Positions 25,334-33,865 of a DNA stretch of 39,249 nt are shown one piece after another. The number at the start of each line of letters is the position of its first letter. The stretch's first letter is position 1. Where the stretch lies: positions 1 to 39,249 of the forward strand of contig JBBRTJ010000022.1 of assembly GCA_038244535.1 (NCBI GenBank). Direction: 5' to 3'. This DNA is from JBBRTJ01 sp038244535 (GTDB lineage: Bacteria > Actinomycetota > Acidimicrobiia > Acidimicrobiales > Ilumatobacteraceae). The position numbers and the translations under genes were made by a program. Below the pieces are notes generated by a model. It made no database searches, was not told where the DNA came from, and saw only the letters and a program-made list of their open reading frames with translations.

Positions 25334-26875
25334 TCAGGAGGCGCGTCCTCCGAGGGCGGCCACCGGCGCATCCTGCACCCGGGGCGTCCGGTAGACCAGT
25401 TGGGCGTTCATCGCCGTGCCGACGATCAGGCCGACGGTGAGAACAGTGAAGCTGTCGAACAGGGCGGGGCGGCCGAGCGAGTCGACCGTGACGGCCACCA
25501 CGTTGCACACAGCGGCCAGCGCCAGCATCGGTATGTGATAGTCGCCTTCCCGACGCAAGGCCAGGCGCAGGAGGTAGACGCCCAGGAACAGCAACCCTCC
25601 AGCCATGAACGCTGCCCCCACCGCGCCGAACTCACCGATCACGGTCGCCCACGTGGTGTCGTGGAGGAACCGGCCGTCGGTCGGACTGAGCCCGTAGCTC
25701 GTGTTCAGCCCGTACTGGTAGTAGACGGGGCTGTAGCGGTCTTCGGCGGGCTGGCTGCCGAACCGACCGAAGCCTGCGCCGAAGGGGAACTGGTCCTGGG
25801 CGATCTCGAACGCCGTCGAGGTGAGCTTGGTCCGCGGCGCCGCATCGGTCGAGTACTTCGCGACGGTCGCCGTGGTGGCACCGGCGAGGAGCACACCGAC
25901 GGCAATGGCGCCGGCGACGCCGAAGATGAGGAACGAGCCCATTCGTCGCCCGAAGGCCTTCGGGCGCATCAGCAGCACCACGGCGAAGGAGCCCACGTTG
26001 CCGACGACGGACTTGAGCCGCAGCGACACCAACCCGCCGAGGGTGATGATCGCCATCCACAAGATGTCGTAGCGACGACGCGCATACACCAGGCGGGCCA
26101 GGACCAGTCCGAGGACGAGGAACTCCATCGAGGACAGCAGCGCAGGGTTCACGAAGATCGACTTGGCGACGCGCAAACCACCCCGCTCGGTGCGGTTGAT
26201 CTGGGTGTCGATGGGGAGTGCCAGGAGCGAGCGGAAGGTGTTGCCGAACAGGAAGTCGCCGAGGGCGATGACGCCCACGAACACCCCCCCGCCGATCAGC
26301 ACCTTGGTCATCCGCTCGATCCCCTCGGGAGTCCACGGCAACAGCAGCCCGATCATCAGCCCGAGCCAGATCTTGTTGTCGAGGAAGGCGGCCTCGATCC
26401 AGAGCCTGGGGGGCACTCGGTTGACGATGGCCGAGGAGATGCCGGCCACCAGCGCGCCGGCGAGCGGGACGTAGATGAACAGGCGTCCCGGCGGACGGCG
26501 CTTCGCGTAGTGGAAGACCGTGATGGCCCACAAGATGCCGAGCAGCGGCACGTCGAACTTCTTCAGGGCCGAGACGTGGGTGACGCCGACGATCCACTGC
26601 TGCGTCATGAGCAGGAGCCAGCACGCCAGGACCGTCTCGATCGGCTTGGCGAAGTAGGCGATCACGAAGCCAGCGAGGCCGATGAGCCCGACCGTGGCGA
26701 TGACCGCCAGCTTCGGGTTGCCGGTGCCGATGAGGTACCCGAGCACCACGGCCGAGCCCGCCATCGCCACACCGGTGATGAAGCGCCGTGAGGCCGCGCT
26801 CGGACCCGGGCGAACAACCGGACGGGTAGTCGCAGTTGACCTGGCCTCCGGTGCGCGTGGGGCGATGAGCGTCAT
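25334..26875 (-). CDS. O-antigen ligase / Wzy polymerase-like membrane protein
   Basis: A 513-residue polytopic membrane protein with about 11-12 hydrophobic segments. The start chosen is the ATG at 26875 (GGAAG upstream), which leaves a ~40-residue cytosolic Arg/Pro/Thr-rich N-terminus. A large loop near the C-terminus contains FPFGAGFGRFGSQPAEDRY and HDTTWATVIGEFGAVGAAF, the region that carries the O-antigen ligase (Wzy_C) signature. It would polymerise glycan repeat units or attach them to an acceptor on the outer face. These two roles cannot be told apart by sequence. It heads an operon with a GT4 and a sulfotransferase. Confidence 0.82.
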   Translation of the reverse strand: MTLIAPRAPEARSTATTRPVVRPGPSAASRRFITGVAMAGSAVVLGYLIGTGNPKLAVIATVGLIGLAGFVIAYFAKPIETVLACWLLLMTQQWIVGVTHVSALKKFDVPLLGILWAITVFHYAKRRPPGRLFIYVPLAGALVAGISSAIVNRVPPRLWIEAAFLDNKIWLGLMIGLLLPWTPEGIERMTKVLIGGGVFVGVIALGDFLFGNTFRSLLALPIDTQINRTERGGLRVAKSIFVNPALLSSMEFLVLGLVLARLVYARRRYDILWMAIITLGGLVSLRLKSVVGNVGSFAVVLLMRPKAFGRRMGSFLIFGVAGAIAVGVLLAGATTATVAKYSTDAAPRTKLTSTAFEIAQDQFPFGAGFGRFGSQPAEDRYSPVYYQYGLNTSYGLSPTDGRFLHDTTWATVIGEFGAVGAAFMAGGLLFLGVYLLRLALRREGDYHIPMLALAAVCNVVAVTVDSLGRPALFDSFTVLTVGLIVGTAMNAQLVYRTPRVQDAPVAALGGRAS

Positions 26876-26924
26876 GACATCGACTTCCAGGTTCGAGATC
26901 GGGGAGGGCCTGATCGAAGATCCC

Positions 26925-26930
26925 ATCCTA
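26925..26930 (-). promoter_or_regulatory. Candidate -10 box of the ligase/GT4/sulfotransferase operon
   Basis: TAGGAT on the minus strand, about 50 bases before the ATG at 26875. The divergent region 26876-27123 (248 bp) holds this box and TAGAGT on the other strand; no -35 elements are clear. Confidence 0.3.
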
Positions 26931-27028
26931 GTGAGCGCCCGTACGGCCAGGGGATCGGCCGGTAGGCCATGCGACCCTGCTTGCACCGACCACCGCAACC
27001 CGGCAACGGGGGTCGCGACCACCCTGGC

Positions 27029-27034
27029 TAGAGT
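27029..27034 (+). promoter_or_regulatory. Candidate -10 box of the flippase gene
   Basis: TAGAGT lies about 90 bases before the GTG at 27124 in the divergent ligase/flippase region. Support is the TANNNT form only. Confidence 0.25.
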
Positions 27035-27123
27035 CGGCGATCGCGACCGGCGACTTCAGAGCTCGACCACTCACCGGGCGGTCGCGACGGCGGGGCCGCC
27101 AACCAAGGAAAGCATGGAGAGCG

Positions 27124-28599
27124 GTGACCGACCCGAGCCAAGGAGACGCTGGACGCCCGGAGCGCGCTCCTGATCCTGATCCGACGCCTTCGCTCGGCAG
27201 CCAGTTACCCCACCCGGTGCCTCCGGCCTCCGCTGGCGCGAGACCACTCGATCTTCCCCTGCCCCCCGGCCCGGCCGCCACACCACCACTCGCCGGCCCG
27301 CACCGCAAGCACACCCAGCGTCGAGGTTCCATCGGCCTGCTGACGGGGGCCAACTACCTCGCCATGGGCCTGAGCTTCCTGTCAGGCCCATTGCTCGCAC
27401 GGGCCGTCGGACCGACCGGCCGAGGGGCCGTAGCCGCGGTGGGCGTGTACGACGAGGCCACCACCCGGCTGTTCAACTTCGGCGTGCCCGAGGCCATCGG
27501 GTACTTCTCCAAAGAGGGCCAAGCCACCCCCCATGACCTGCTGCGCGCCGCCCGCCGGTACGGCCTGCTGGCGCTGCCGTTCTCGATCCTCACTGCGCTG
27601 CTCGTCGTTGCCTACCCGCTGTCCGACCTCGAGCCCGCCACTCGGGTGATCGCGTTCCTGCTCGTAGCGTGGTCTCCGATCATGAGCACCTACGGGCGCT
27701 CAGCCCGCATGATCATCGCCGGGCGGGGCGATCTGCGAAAGATGAGCGTCCTCACGCTCATCCCGAACACCATCACGATCATCGTGTACGCCAGCGCGTG
27801 GGCCATGGGCTACCTCACCGTCCCGGTTGCCGTCGGGACGCTGGCCGCCGCCAACTTCGGGGGATACGTCTACGTCTGGTGGCAGCTGCGCAGCGAGCGT
27901 GAGACGGCCGGGACGCGGTTCTCGATCACGGCGCTGCTGCGTTACGGGGCCAAGGCCCTTCCCGGAACCCTGTCTGACCTCGCCAACAACCGGCTCGACC
28001 AGATCATCATCCTGCCCATCCTCGGGGCCACCGAGCTCGGCTACTACGCCGTCGCCGTCGGGATCAACTTCGTGCTGCTGCAACTCGGCATCTCGATGGC
28101 TGTCGGCACCTACAGCCGGGTCAGCGTCGGCGACCGGCCAGGGCGTCGCAGCCCGGCGGCTCGCCAGCTCCGGCGCACCCTCATCTTCACCGGGACCCTG
28201 GGCATCGGGCTCCTGCTCGTCATCCCATTCGTCATCCCGCTCCTCTACGGCGAGGCGTTCCACGACTCGGTAGCTCCGGCCATGGTGCTCGTGCCGGGCA
28301 CGATCTTCTACTGCCTCTACATCGTGGCCTTCCAGATCGCCAACGCCCTCAACTGCCCGCAGAAGGCCTCGACGGGCAGCGTGGTCGCCCTCGTCATCAC
28401 GGTCGTCGGGCTCCTGGTGCTCGTCCCCCGATACGGCATCATCGCTGCCGCGGGCGTCTCGACCGGCGCCTACATCGTTCGGTTCGCGATGACCGCGGCC
28501 CTGCTGCGCTCGTCGGGCGTGTACGGGCTCATCCCCACCCCCAGCGACGTCGGCGACACGGTGCGCGACGTGTGGCGACGCCTTCCGTTCAGCCGCTGA
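27124..28599 (+). CDS. Wzx-like polysaccharide flippase (MOP/MVF superfamily)
   Basis: A 491-residue membrane protein of the oligosaccharide flippase type, which would move lipid-linked glycan units across the membrane. The GTG at 27124 follows GGAGAGC. A ~65-residue Pro/Ala-rich cytosolic N-terminus is followed by about 12-14 membrane helices. The first pair, LLTGANYLAMGLSFLSGPLLARAVGPTGRG, is typical of the family, as is ALPGTLSDLANNRLDQIIIL in the middle. It is divergent from the ligase-like gene and convergent with the PPTase, with 46 bp between them. It fits a Wzx/Wzy-type pathway together with the ligase-like protein. Confidence 0.87.
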   Translation: MTDPSQGDAGRPERAPDPDPTPSLGSQLPHPVPPASAGARPLDLPLPPGPAATPPLAGPHRKHTQRRGSIGLLTGANYLAMGLSFLSGPLLARAVGPTGRGAVAAVGVYDEATTRLFNFGVPEAIGYFSKEGQATPHDLLRAARRYGLLALPFSILTALLVVAYPLSDLEPATRVIAFLLVAWSPIMSTYGRSARMIIAGRGDLRKMSVLTLIPNTITIIVYASAWAMGYLTVPVAVGTLAAANFGGYVYVWWQLRSERETAGTRFSITALLRYGAKALPGTLSDLANNRLDQIIILPILGATELGYYAVAVGINFVLLQLGISMAVGTYSRVSVGDRPGRRSPAARQLRRTLIFTGTLGIGLLLVIPFVIPLLYGEAFHDSVAPAMVLVPGTIFYCLYIVAFQIANALNCPQKASTGSVVALVITVVGLLVLVPRYGIIAAAGVSTGAYIVRFAMTAALLRSSGVYGLIPTPSDVGDTVRDVWRRLPFSR

Positions 28600-28645
28600 C
28601 CACGCCGGCTCCAACGCCCGCACCGTGCTCGGACGGGGTGCCGGC

Positions 28646-29416
28646 TCAGGCCGGATCGAACTCGAACCATCGCACCGAGGTGACGGCCGGTCCATCGAGG
28701 GCGCACGCGGCAACGTGGCCTGCGATGCCTGCCGACAGGTCGATGAGCTGCCAGCGACCGGCGTCGAAGCCCGAGCGGCCCAGCGAGCGCACCCAAAGCG
28801 GGCCCTTGGCGGCAAAGACGACCTCGAAATCGTCGAGCGGCGCGAGCAGTCCGACCCCGACTGCCTTGACCACCGCCTCCTTGCGCGTCCAGCACTCCAG
28901 GAAGGCCCGGTCGCGCTCGCTCTCGGGCACCGCGGCCAGGCGGGTCGCCTCGGGAGCAGAGAACAGCTGCCGGGCGATGGCATCGCGCTCGGGGACGGGT
29001 TGCAACGCTTCGAGATCGACCCCAACCTCGACCGAAGCAGGCACGACTGCTACCAGTGCGAGGGCCTCGACATCGGACACGTTGAACGACACGGCCCCCG
29101 ATGCCCCGGCGAGCGCAGGCTTCCCCTGGTCGCTCACCACGAGCGTCACCGCCGTGGGCGACCGGTCGCAGTAGCGGCCCAGGATCGTGCGCAGCGCGGT
29201 GCGGGAGCGCACCCATCGGTCGGCGAGCCCCGGCGCGATGAAGCGCCGCGCCCGGGCTCGTTCGTCGGATGACAGGACGTCCCACGACGGTGGCGCCGTT
29301 TCGTGAAGCACAACGCGCCAGAGGTGCAGCTCGCCCTTGCGTGGTGGTGCGACCCTGGTCAGCACGACCGCCGCATCAGGGCGCCGACGAGTCGACGACA
29401 GCGGCGAGCTCCTCAT
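28646..29416 (-). CDS. Sfp-type 4'-phosphopantetheinyl transferase
   Basis: This enzyme transfers the phosphopantetheine arm of CoA to the serine of carrier domains, turning them into the active form. From the ATG at 29416 the product has 256 residues. FNVSD at 111-115, the metal-binding VGVDLEAL at 131-138 and WTRKEAVVKAVGVGL at 176-190 are the three Sfp-family motifs. The start overlaps the 3' end of the NRPS gene by 41 bases; a GTG at 29365 would give 239 residues and lies after the NRPS stop. Neither has a strong ribosome site. The obvious substrate is the carrier domain of the NRPS with which it is cotranscribed. Confidence 0.92.
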   Translation of the reverse strand: MRSSPLSSTRRRPDAAVVLTRVAPPRKGELHLWRVVLHETAPPSWDVLSSDERARARRFIAPGLADRWVRSRTALRTILGRYCDRSPTAVTLVVSDQGKPALAGASGAVSFNVSDVEALALVAVVPASVEVGVDLEALQPVPERDAIARQLFSAPEATRLAAVPESERDRAFLECWTRKEAVVKAVGVGLLAPLDDFEVVFAAKGPLWVRSLGRSGFDAGRWQLIDLSAGIAGHVAACALDGPAVTSVRWFEFDPA

Positions 29417-32400
29417 CGACCAGCTCGGCCAGCTGCTTCACGAACGGCTCCTGGAGCAGCTTCACGTGGTGGATGTCGGTGTTGTGAACGAAGCGGATCG
29501 AAACCCCACCGAGCGCCTTGCCCTCCCAGGCATCACTGAACTGGTAGTCGGAGTCACCGCGGTAGTCGGAGCGAAACAGCGTGATCGGGGCCTGCACCGG
29601 CGAACTCGTGAAGCGCCGCATGGCCTGGAGGTTCGCTCCCTCGACGCTGAGCGCCCACGTCGGCACGTCCTTGCCGTACTTGACGAACTGAAGCGCCAGC
29701 TTGTTGCGCACCCGGCTGCGCCACCAGCGCTGCCGGTTCTTGAGGTAGGCGAGGCTGCGGCCCTCCTTGCGGGCCAAGAACTTCAGGTACTTGCGATGCT
29801 CGCGCTTCACGCGCGCCTTGAGGCTCAACGGCGGCTTGGGGGTAGGCCCGGCCGTGCTGAGGGAGGACTGGTGGCGGGGCGAGCCGTCGAACAGCCCGAG
29901 GAAGTCGACCGCCTCACCGCTCCCCTCGAGCACGGCTGCCATCTCCATGGCCACCGTGCCACCAAAGCAGTACCCACCGAGGCGGTACGGGCCGTGAGGC
30001 TGGACCGACCGGATCTCACCGACGAAGTGCTCGGCCATCGCCCGTACGTCGCGCAGCGGCTGCTCACGGCTGTCGAGCCCGATGGACTGGAGCCCGTAGA
30101 CCGGCTGATCAATGGACAGGAGCTGGACCAGCGGTCGGTAGATGAAGCACTCGCCGACGAGCGACGGGGCCAAGAACAACGGAGTGCGCACGCCCCCTGG
30201 GCGGATGGGGACCAGCGACCGCCAGGCCTGGTCGGAACCACGCTCGGCGTCGATCGACGCCGCCACCCCGGCCAGGGTCGAGGCCGAGAACAGCGAAGCG
30301 AGCGGGAGCTGCACGTCGAAGCGCTTCTCGACCTGCGCCACCATGCGCACGGCGAGCAGGGAGTGCCCCCCGAGCGTGAAGAAGTCGTCGTCGGCCCAAG
30401 GAGGCCGCGCCAGCGTCAGCAGGTCTGTCCAGATCGCAGCCAAGAGGCGCTCGGTCTCGGTGCTCACCGGCGTCCCGTGACCACCGGCATGCAGCGCGGC
30501 GCCGGGCGCCGGGAGCCGGTCGCGGTCGACCTTGCCGTTCGCAGTGAGCGGGAAGGACGGGAGGGCGATGATCATCCCCGGCACGAGGTAGGTCGGCAGC
30601 CGGTCGACCAGGTGACGACGAGCGACGTCGACAAGATCGTCAGGGTGGCCGTGGCCGACCAGATACGCGACGAGACGAGCGTCCGGGGTCCCCTCGCCGT
30701 CGGCGACGACCAGCGCCTCCTCGATGAGCGCGTGGCTCGTGAGCACCGCTTCGACCTCGCCCGGCTCGACTCGGAAGCCCCGGATCTTGAGCTGGTGATC
30801 CACCCGACCCAGGAACTCGAGCGTGCCGTCGGGCTGCCAGCGGACCCGGTCACCGGTCCGGTAGAGGCGTTGGCCCGCGTGGAGCGGGTGGGGCACGAAC
30901 CGCTCGGCGGTGCGCTCCGGCTGGCCGTGGTAGCCGCGGGCGAGGCCCACTCCGCCGAGGTAGAGCTCGCCGGCGACGCCGATGGGCACCGGGCTCAGGC
31001 CGCCGTCGAGCACCAGGGTCTCGACGTTGTCGACGGGGCGGCCGATGGGGAGATCACCCTCGGGCAGCGCCGAAGGATCACGGGTGGGCTCGAACCAGGT
31101 CGCGATGACGCTCGCCTCGGTGGGGCCGTAGGTGTTGATCCAGCGCACTTCGGTACCGCGGGGCAGGCCGAGCCACTCGAGGTAGGCCGATCGCTGGGCC
31201 TTCTCGCCACCGACGATCAGCAGCCGCAACGTGAGCGGAAGTGGCTGGCCGAGCTCGGTCGCGTCGGCCACCCAGGCGTGCCAGAAGGCCGTCGGCAGGT
31301 CGAGCACAGTGAGGCGCTGCTCGACCAGCCATCGGGCCCAGCCCCGACCGGCGATGGGCGTGTCGTCGGTGCGCATGACGACGGTCGCCCCGACGGCAAG
31401 CGTCGGGAAGATCTCCTCGATGCTGAGGTCGAAGCTGACCGAGGCGAACTGCAGCACCCGGTCGGCCGGGGTGAGCCCGAACTCGCGCACGCACGCCTGG
31501 GCGTGGTTGGCGAAGCCCTGATGAGTCAGCTCGACACCGCGGGGCCGACCGGTCGATCCGGACGTGTAGATCAAGTACGCGAGGTCGGCGGGGGTCGGCG
31601 CGTCGCCCAGCCGAGTCGTGGGCTCAGCGTCGAGGGCTCCCGGCTCGTCGAGCACGACGAACGTGCGGTCGTGCGGGAGGCGGGCCGCCAGTGACGCATG
31701 GGTGAGCACGATGGGGGCGGCGCTGTCGCTGAGCATGAGCTCGAGACGTTCAGCCGGATAGCTCGGATCGAGGGGCAGGCAGACCGCGCCCGCCTTGTGG
31801 ATCCCCAGGACAGCGGTGATGAAGTCAGCGGATCGCCCGACCAGCACGGCGACGACCGCACCGCGCTCGAGGCCCAAGCGCCCCAGGTGGTGCGCCACCT
31901 GGTTGGCGCGCTGATCGATCTCGGCGTAGGTCAGTGAGACCGCACCACACTCGACGGCCACCGCCGCAGGGTTGCGATCGACCGAGGCCTCGACCATCGA
32001 GGTGAGCGTGGTACCCGCTGCACTCGCCACCGGCCGGGTCGCCCAGTGGTCGACGACCGTGCGGTACTCGACCGGGTCAAGCAGCTCGAGCTGTGAAAGA
32101 GGTCGATCGGGGTCGGCGAGGATGGCATCAACGAGGATCGCGAAGTGCCCCACCATGCGCTCGATCGTCGACGCTTCCCAGAGGTCGGTGCTGTACTCCC
32201 ATGACGTCAGCAGGCCGTCAGGCCACTCGCCGGTGCCCAAGGTGAGATCGAACTTCGACCAGCCCCGCTCGTGGGACTCGCCGGTCACCTCGACGTCGAG
32301 GAGCCCCTTGCGCTCACGATCGTGGTTCTGGAGCACGAGCATCGCCTGGAACACCGGCGTGCGGCTGCGGTCGCGCTCGAGCGCAACCTCGGTGACCACC

Positions 32401-33536
32401 CGGCCGAACGGGACCTCCTGGTGGGCGAAGGCGCCGAGCACGGTGGCCCGTTCACGAACGAGCAGCTCTCGGAAGGTGGGATCGCCCGACAGATCAGTAC
32501 GGAGGGCCAGCGTGTTGGTGAAGTAGCCCACGACGCGCTCGATGTCGGTGTGGTTGCGGCTGGCGATCGGGGTGCCAACGACGATGTCATCCTGGCCCGA
32601 GTGTCGCTGCAGGAGCACGTTGAACGCGGCCAGCACGACGGTGAACAGCGTGACGCCTTCATGGCGCGCCAGGGCCTTGAGGCCAGTGAGCACCTCGATG
32701 GGGAGCTTGCGGTAGAGGTGCTCGCCCTCGTACCCCTTGACCGGCGGGCGGGGCTTGTCGGTGGGCAGCGACAGGAGCGATGGAGCGTCGGCGAGGGTGT
32801 CTCGCCAGTAGGCCAGCTGCTGGTCGAAGAGGTCGCCGGTGAGCCGCTTGCGCTGCCAGAGGGCGTAGTCGGCGAACTGCACGGGTGGTGGTTCGACCGG
32901 ATCGGGGAGCCTCAGGCACGCCGCCTCGTAGCCCTGCACCAGCTCGGACCACAACAGGGTCTTTGACCAGCCATCCGATGCGATGTGATGCAGGACCAGG
33001 TGGAGCACGTGGTCATCGGCGGCGACCTTAACGACGGTGCCTCGGATCACCAGATCGGTGGCCAGGTCGAACGGGAGCTCGGACAACTGCCGCAGCACAG
33101 CGTGGAGCTCGTCGTCACGGGTGGCAGCCGAGACGCCCGAGAGGTCGATGACGGGAAGCTCGAACTCGACCGGGGGGCCGATGAGCTGCATCGGCTCGCC
33201 GTCGACGACCTGGTAGCGGGTGCGCAGCACCTCGTGGCGGCCGATGGCCTGGGTGATGGCCTGTCGCATGGGCTCGACCCGGAACGGACCGCTCAGGCGG
33301 AACGCGGCAGGTGAGTTGTAGGCGTTCCCACCCTGGGCCACCTGGTCGTTCAGCCACAGCAGCTCTTGCTGGTACGACAGCGGGAGCGGCCCGTCTGGAT
33401 GCCCGACGGGGATGGGCGCCACGCTCGATTCGGCCGCCCCTCGCTTGTGGCCGAGGCGACGTTGGAGCGCGGCCCGCTGCGACGGCGACAGCCCTCGCAA
33501 ACGCTCCTGCAGCTCACTCGTCGGCCGCTCAGTCAC
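29376..33536 (-). CDS. Single-module nonribosomal peptide synthetase (C-A-T-TE)
   Basis: A 1386-residue synthetase. The GTG at 33536 is preferred because GAGGGGG lies just upstream; an ATG at 33569 is an alternative. Condensation domain: PLSYQQELLWLND at ~51-64 and HHIASDG at 183-189. Adenylation domain ~510-1020: YTSGSTGRPRG from 657, INTYGPTEAS, YRTGDRVRW and NGKVDRDRL with Lys1002. Carrier domain: DDFFTLGGHSLL with the phosphopantetheine Ser1059. Thioesterase: GGYCFGG with Cys1190 in place of the usual Ser, Asp1217 in LFDGSP, and His1356/1357. A basic, Trp-containing stretch (~1240-1290) separates the TE core from the His. No epimerase or methyltransferase domain is present. One module with an N-terminal C domain needs an acyl, aminoacyl or amine partner from elsewhere. 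The PPTase gene overlaps its 3' end. Confidence 0.93.
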   Translation of the reverse strand: MTERPTSELQERLRGLSPSQRAALQRRLGHKRGAAESSVAPIPVGHPDGPLPLSYQQELLWLNDQVAQGGNAYNSPAAFRLSGPFRVEPMRQAITQAIGRHEVLRTRYQVVDGEPMQLIGPPVEFELPVIDLSGVSAATRDDELHAVLRQLSELPFDLATDLVIRGTVVKVAADDHVLHLVLHHIASDGWSKTLLWSELVQGYEAACLRLPDPVEPPPVQFADYALWQRKRLTGDLFDQQLAYWRDTLADAPSLLSLPTDKPRPPVKGYEGEHLYRKLPIEVLTGLKALARHEGVTLFTVVLAAFNVLLQRHSGQDDIVVGTPIASRNHTDIERVVGYFTNTLALRTDLSGDPTFRELLVRERATVLGAFAHQEVPFGRVVTEVALERDRSRTPVFQAMLVLQNHDRERKGLLDVEVTGESHERGWSKFDLTLGTGEWPDGLLTSWEYSTDLWEASTIERMVGHFAILVDAILADPDRPLSQLELLDPVEYRTVVDHWATRPVASAAGTTLTSMVEASVDRNPAAVAVECGAVSLTYAEIDQRANQVAHHLGRLGLERGAVVAVLVGRSADFITAVLGIHKAGAVCLPLDPSYPAERLELMLSDSAAPIVLTHASLAARLPHDRTFVVLDEPGALDAEPTTRLGDAPTPADLAYLIYTSGSTGRPRGVELTHQGFANHAQACVREFGLTPADRVLQFASVSFDLSIEEIFPTLAVGATVVMRTDDTPIAGRGWARWLVEQRLTVLDLPTAFWHAWVADATELGQPLPLTLRLLIVGGEKAQRSAYLEWLGLPRGTEVRWINTYGPTEASVIATWFEPTRDPSALPEGDLPIGRPVDNVETLVLDGGLSPVPIGVAGELYLGGVGLARGYHGQPERTAERFVPHPLHAGQRLYRTGDRVRWQPDGTLEFLGRVDHQLKIRGFRVEPGEVEAVLTSHALIEEALVVADGEGTPDARLVAYLVGHGHPDDLVDVARRHLVDRLPTYLVPGMIIALPSFPLTANGKVDRDRLPAPGAALHAGGHGTPVSTETERLLAAIWTDLLTLARPPWADDDFFTLGGHSLLAVRMVAQVEKRFDVQLPLASLFSASTLAGVAASIDAERGSDQAWRSLVPIRPGGVRTPLFLAPSLVGECFIYRPLVQLLSIDQPVYGLQSIGLDSREQPLRDVRAMAEHFVGEIRSVQPHGPYRLGGYCFGGTVAMEMAAVLEGSGEAVDFLGLFDGSPRHQSSLSTAGPTPKPPLSLKARVKREHRKYLKFLARKEGRSLAYLKNRQRWWRSRVRNKLALQFVKYGKDVPTWALSVEGANLQAMRRFTSSPVQAPITLFRSDYRGDSDYQFSDAWEGKALGGVSIRFVHNTDIHHVKLLQEPFVKQLAELVDEELAAVVDSSAP

Positions 33537-33865
33537 ACTCGCCCCCTCACTAGCTCCATACACCTGCATGCCGTCAGGACGTATCCGCGGCGACTCGATG
33601 ACGGTAGCGACGAAAACTGAGTGATCGAGCCCGGCCGCACCATAGTGAATCCAGACGCACGCAGGCCGGCCGCCGACTCGGACAGCGGCCGCGAGCCCGG
33701 CTAGCTCCCCCCATTCCTCCCTGCCAGGCGCCGATCCCGGGGGTCCGAGGGGGCCCTGACGACCTCGGGCGTGGGGCCTGACTGTCAAGCAGGCCGGTGA
33801 CCCGATCGAAACGAGAGGTGGCCGACCCCCGTTAGGGTCACGGGGATCTCGATGAAAGGTCGCTC
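33537..33865. other. Divergent intergenic region between NRPS and GT4
   Basis: These 329 bp hold no convincing gene. Seen here: an imperfect direct repeat (GGGCCCTGAC near 33752 and GGGGCCTGAC near 33773), an inverted repeat CCGAGG/CCTCGG (33745-33750 and 33763-33768) and TAGGGT at 33833-33838. The NRPS-side frame stays open to 33788, but that part is not NRPS-like. Confidence 0.5.
33833..33838 (+). promoter_or_regulatory. Candidate -10 box of the GT4 gene at 33866
   Basis: TAGGGT lies 27 bases before the GTG at 33866 and predicts a leader of about 20 bases containing AAAGG. No clear -35. Confidence 0.35.

Noticed and set aside
28600..28645. GC-rich inverted repeats between the convergent flippase and PPTase genes, possibly a two-way terminator.
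   Set aside because: The stem (GCACC/GGTGC) is short with a 12-base loop and no T-run on either strand.
29337..31694. A 785-codon open frame antisense to the NRPS gene.
   Set aside because: The minus strand carries clear C-A-T-TE motifs; the plus-strand product has none.
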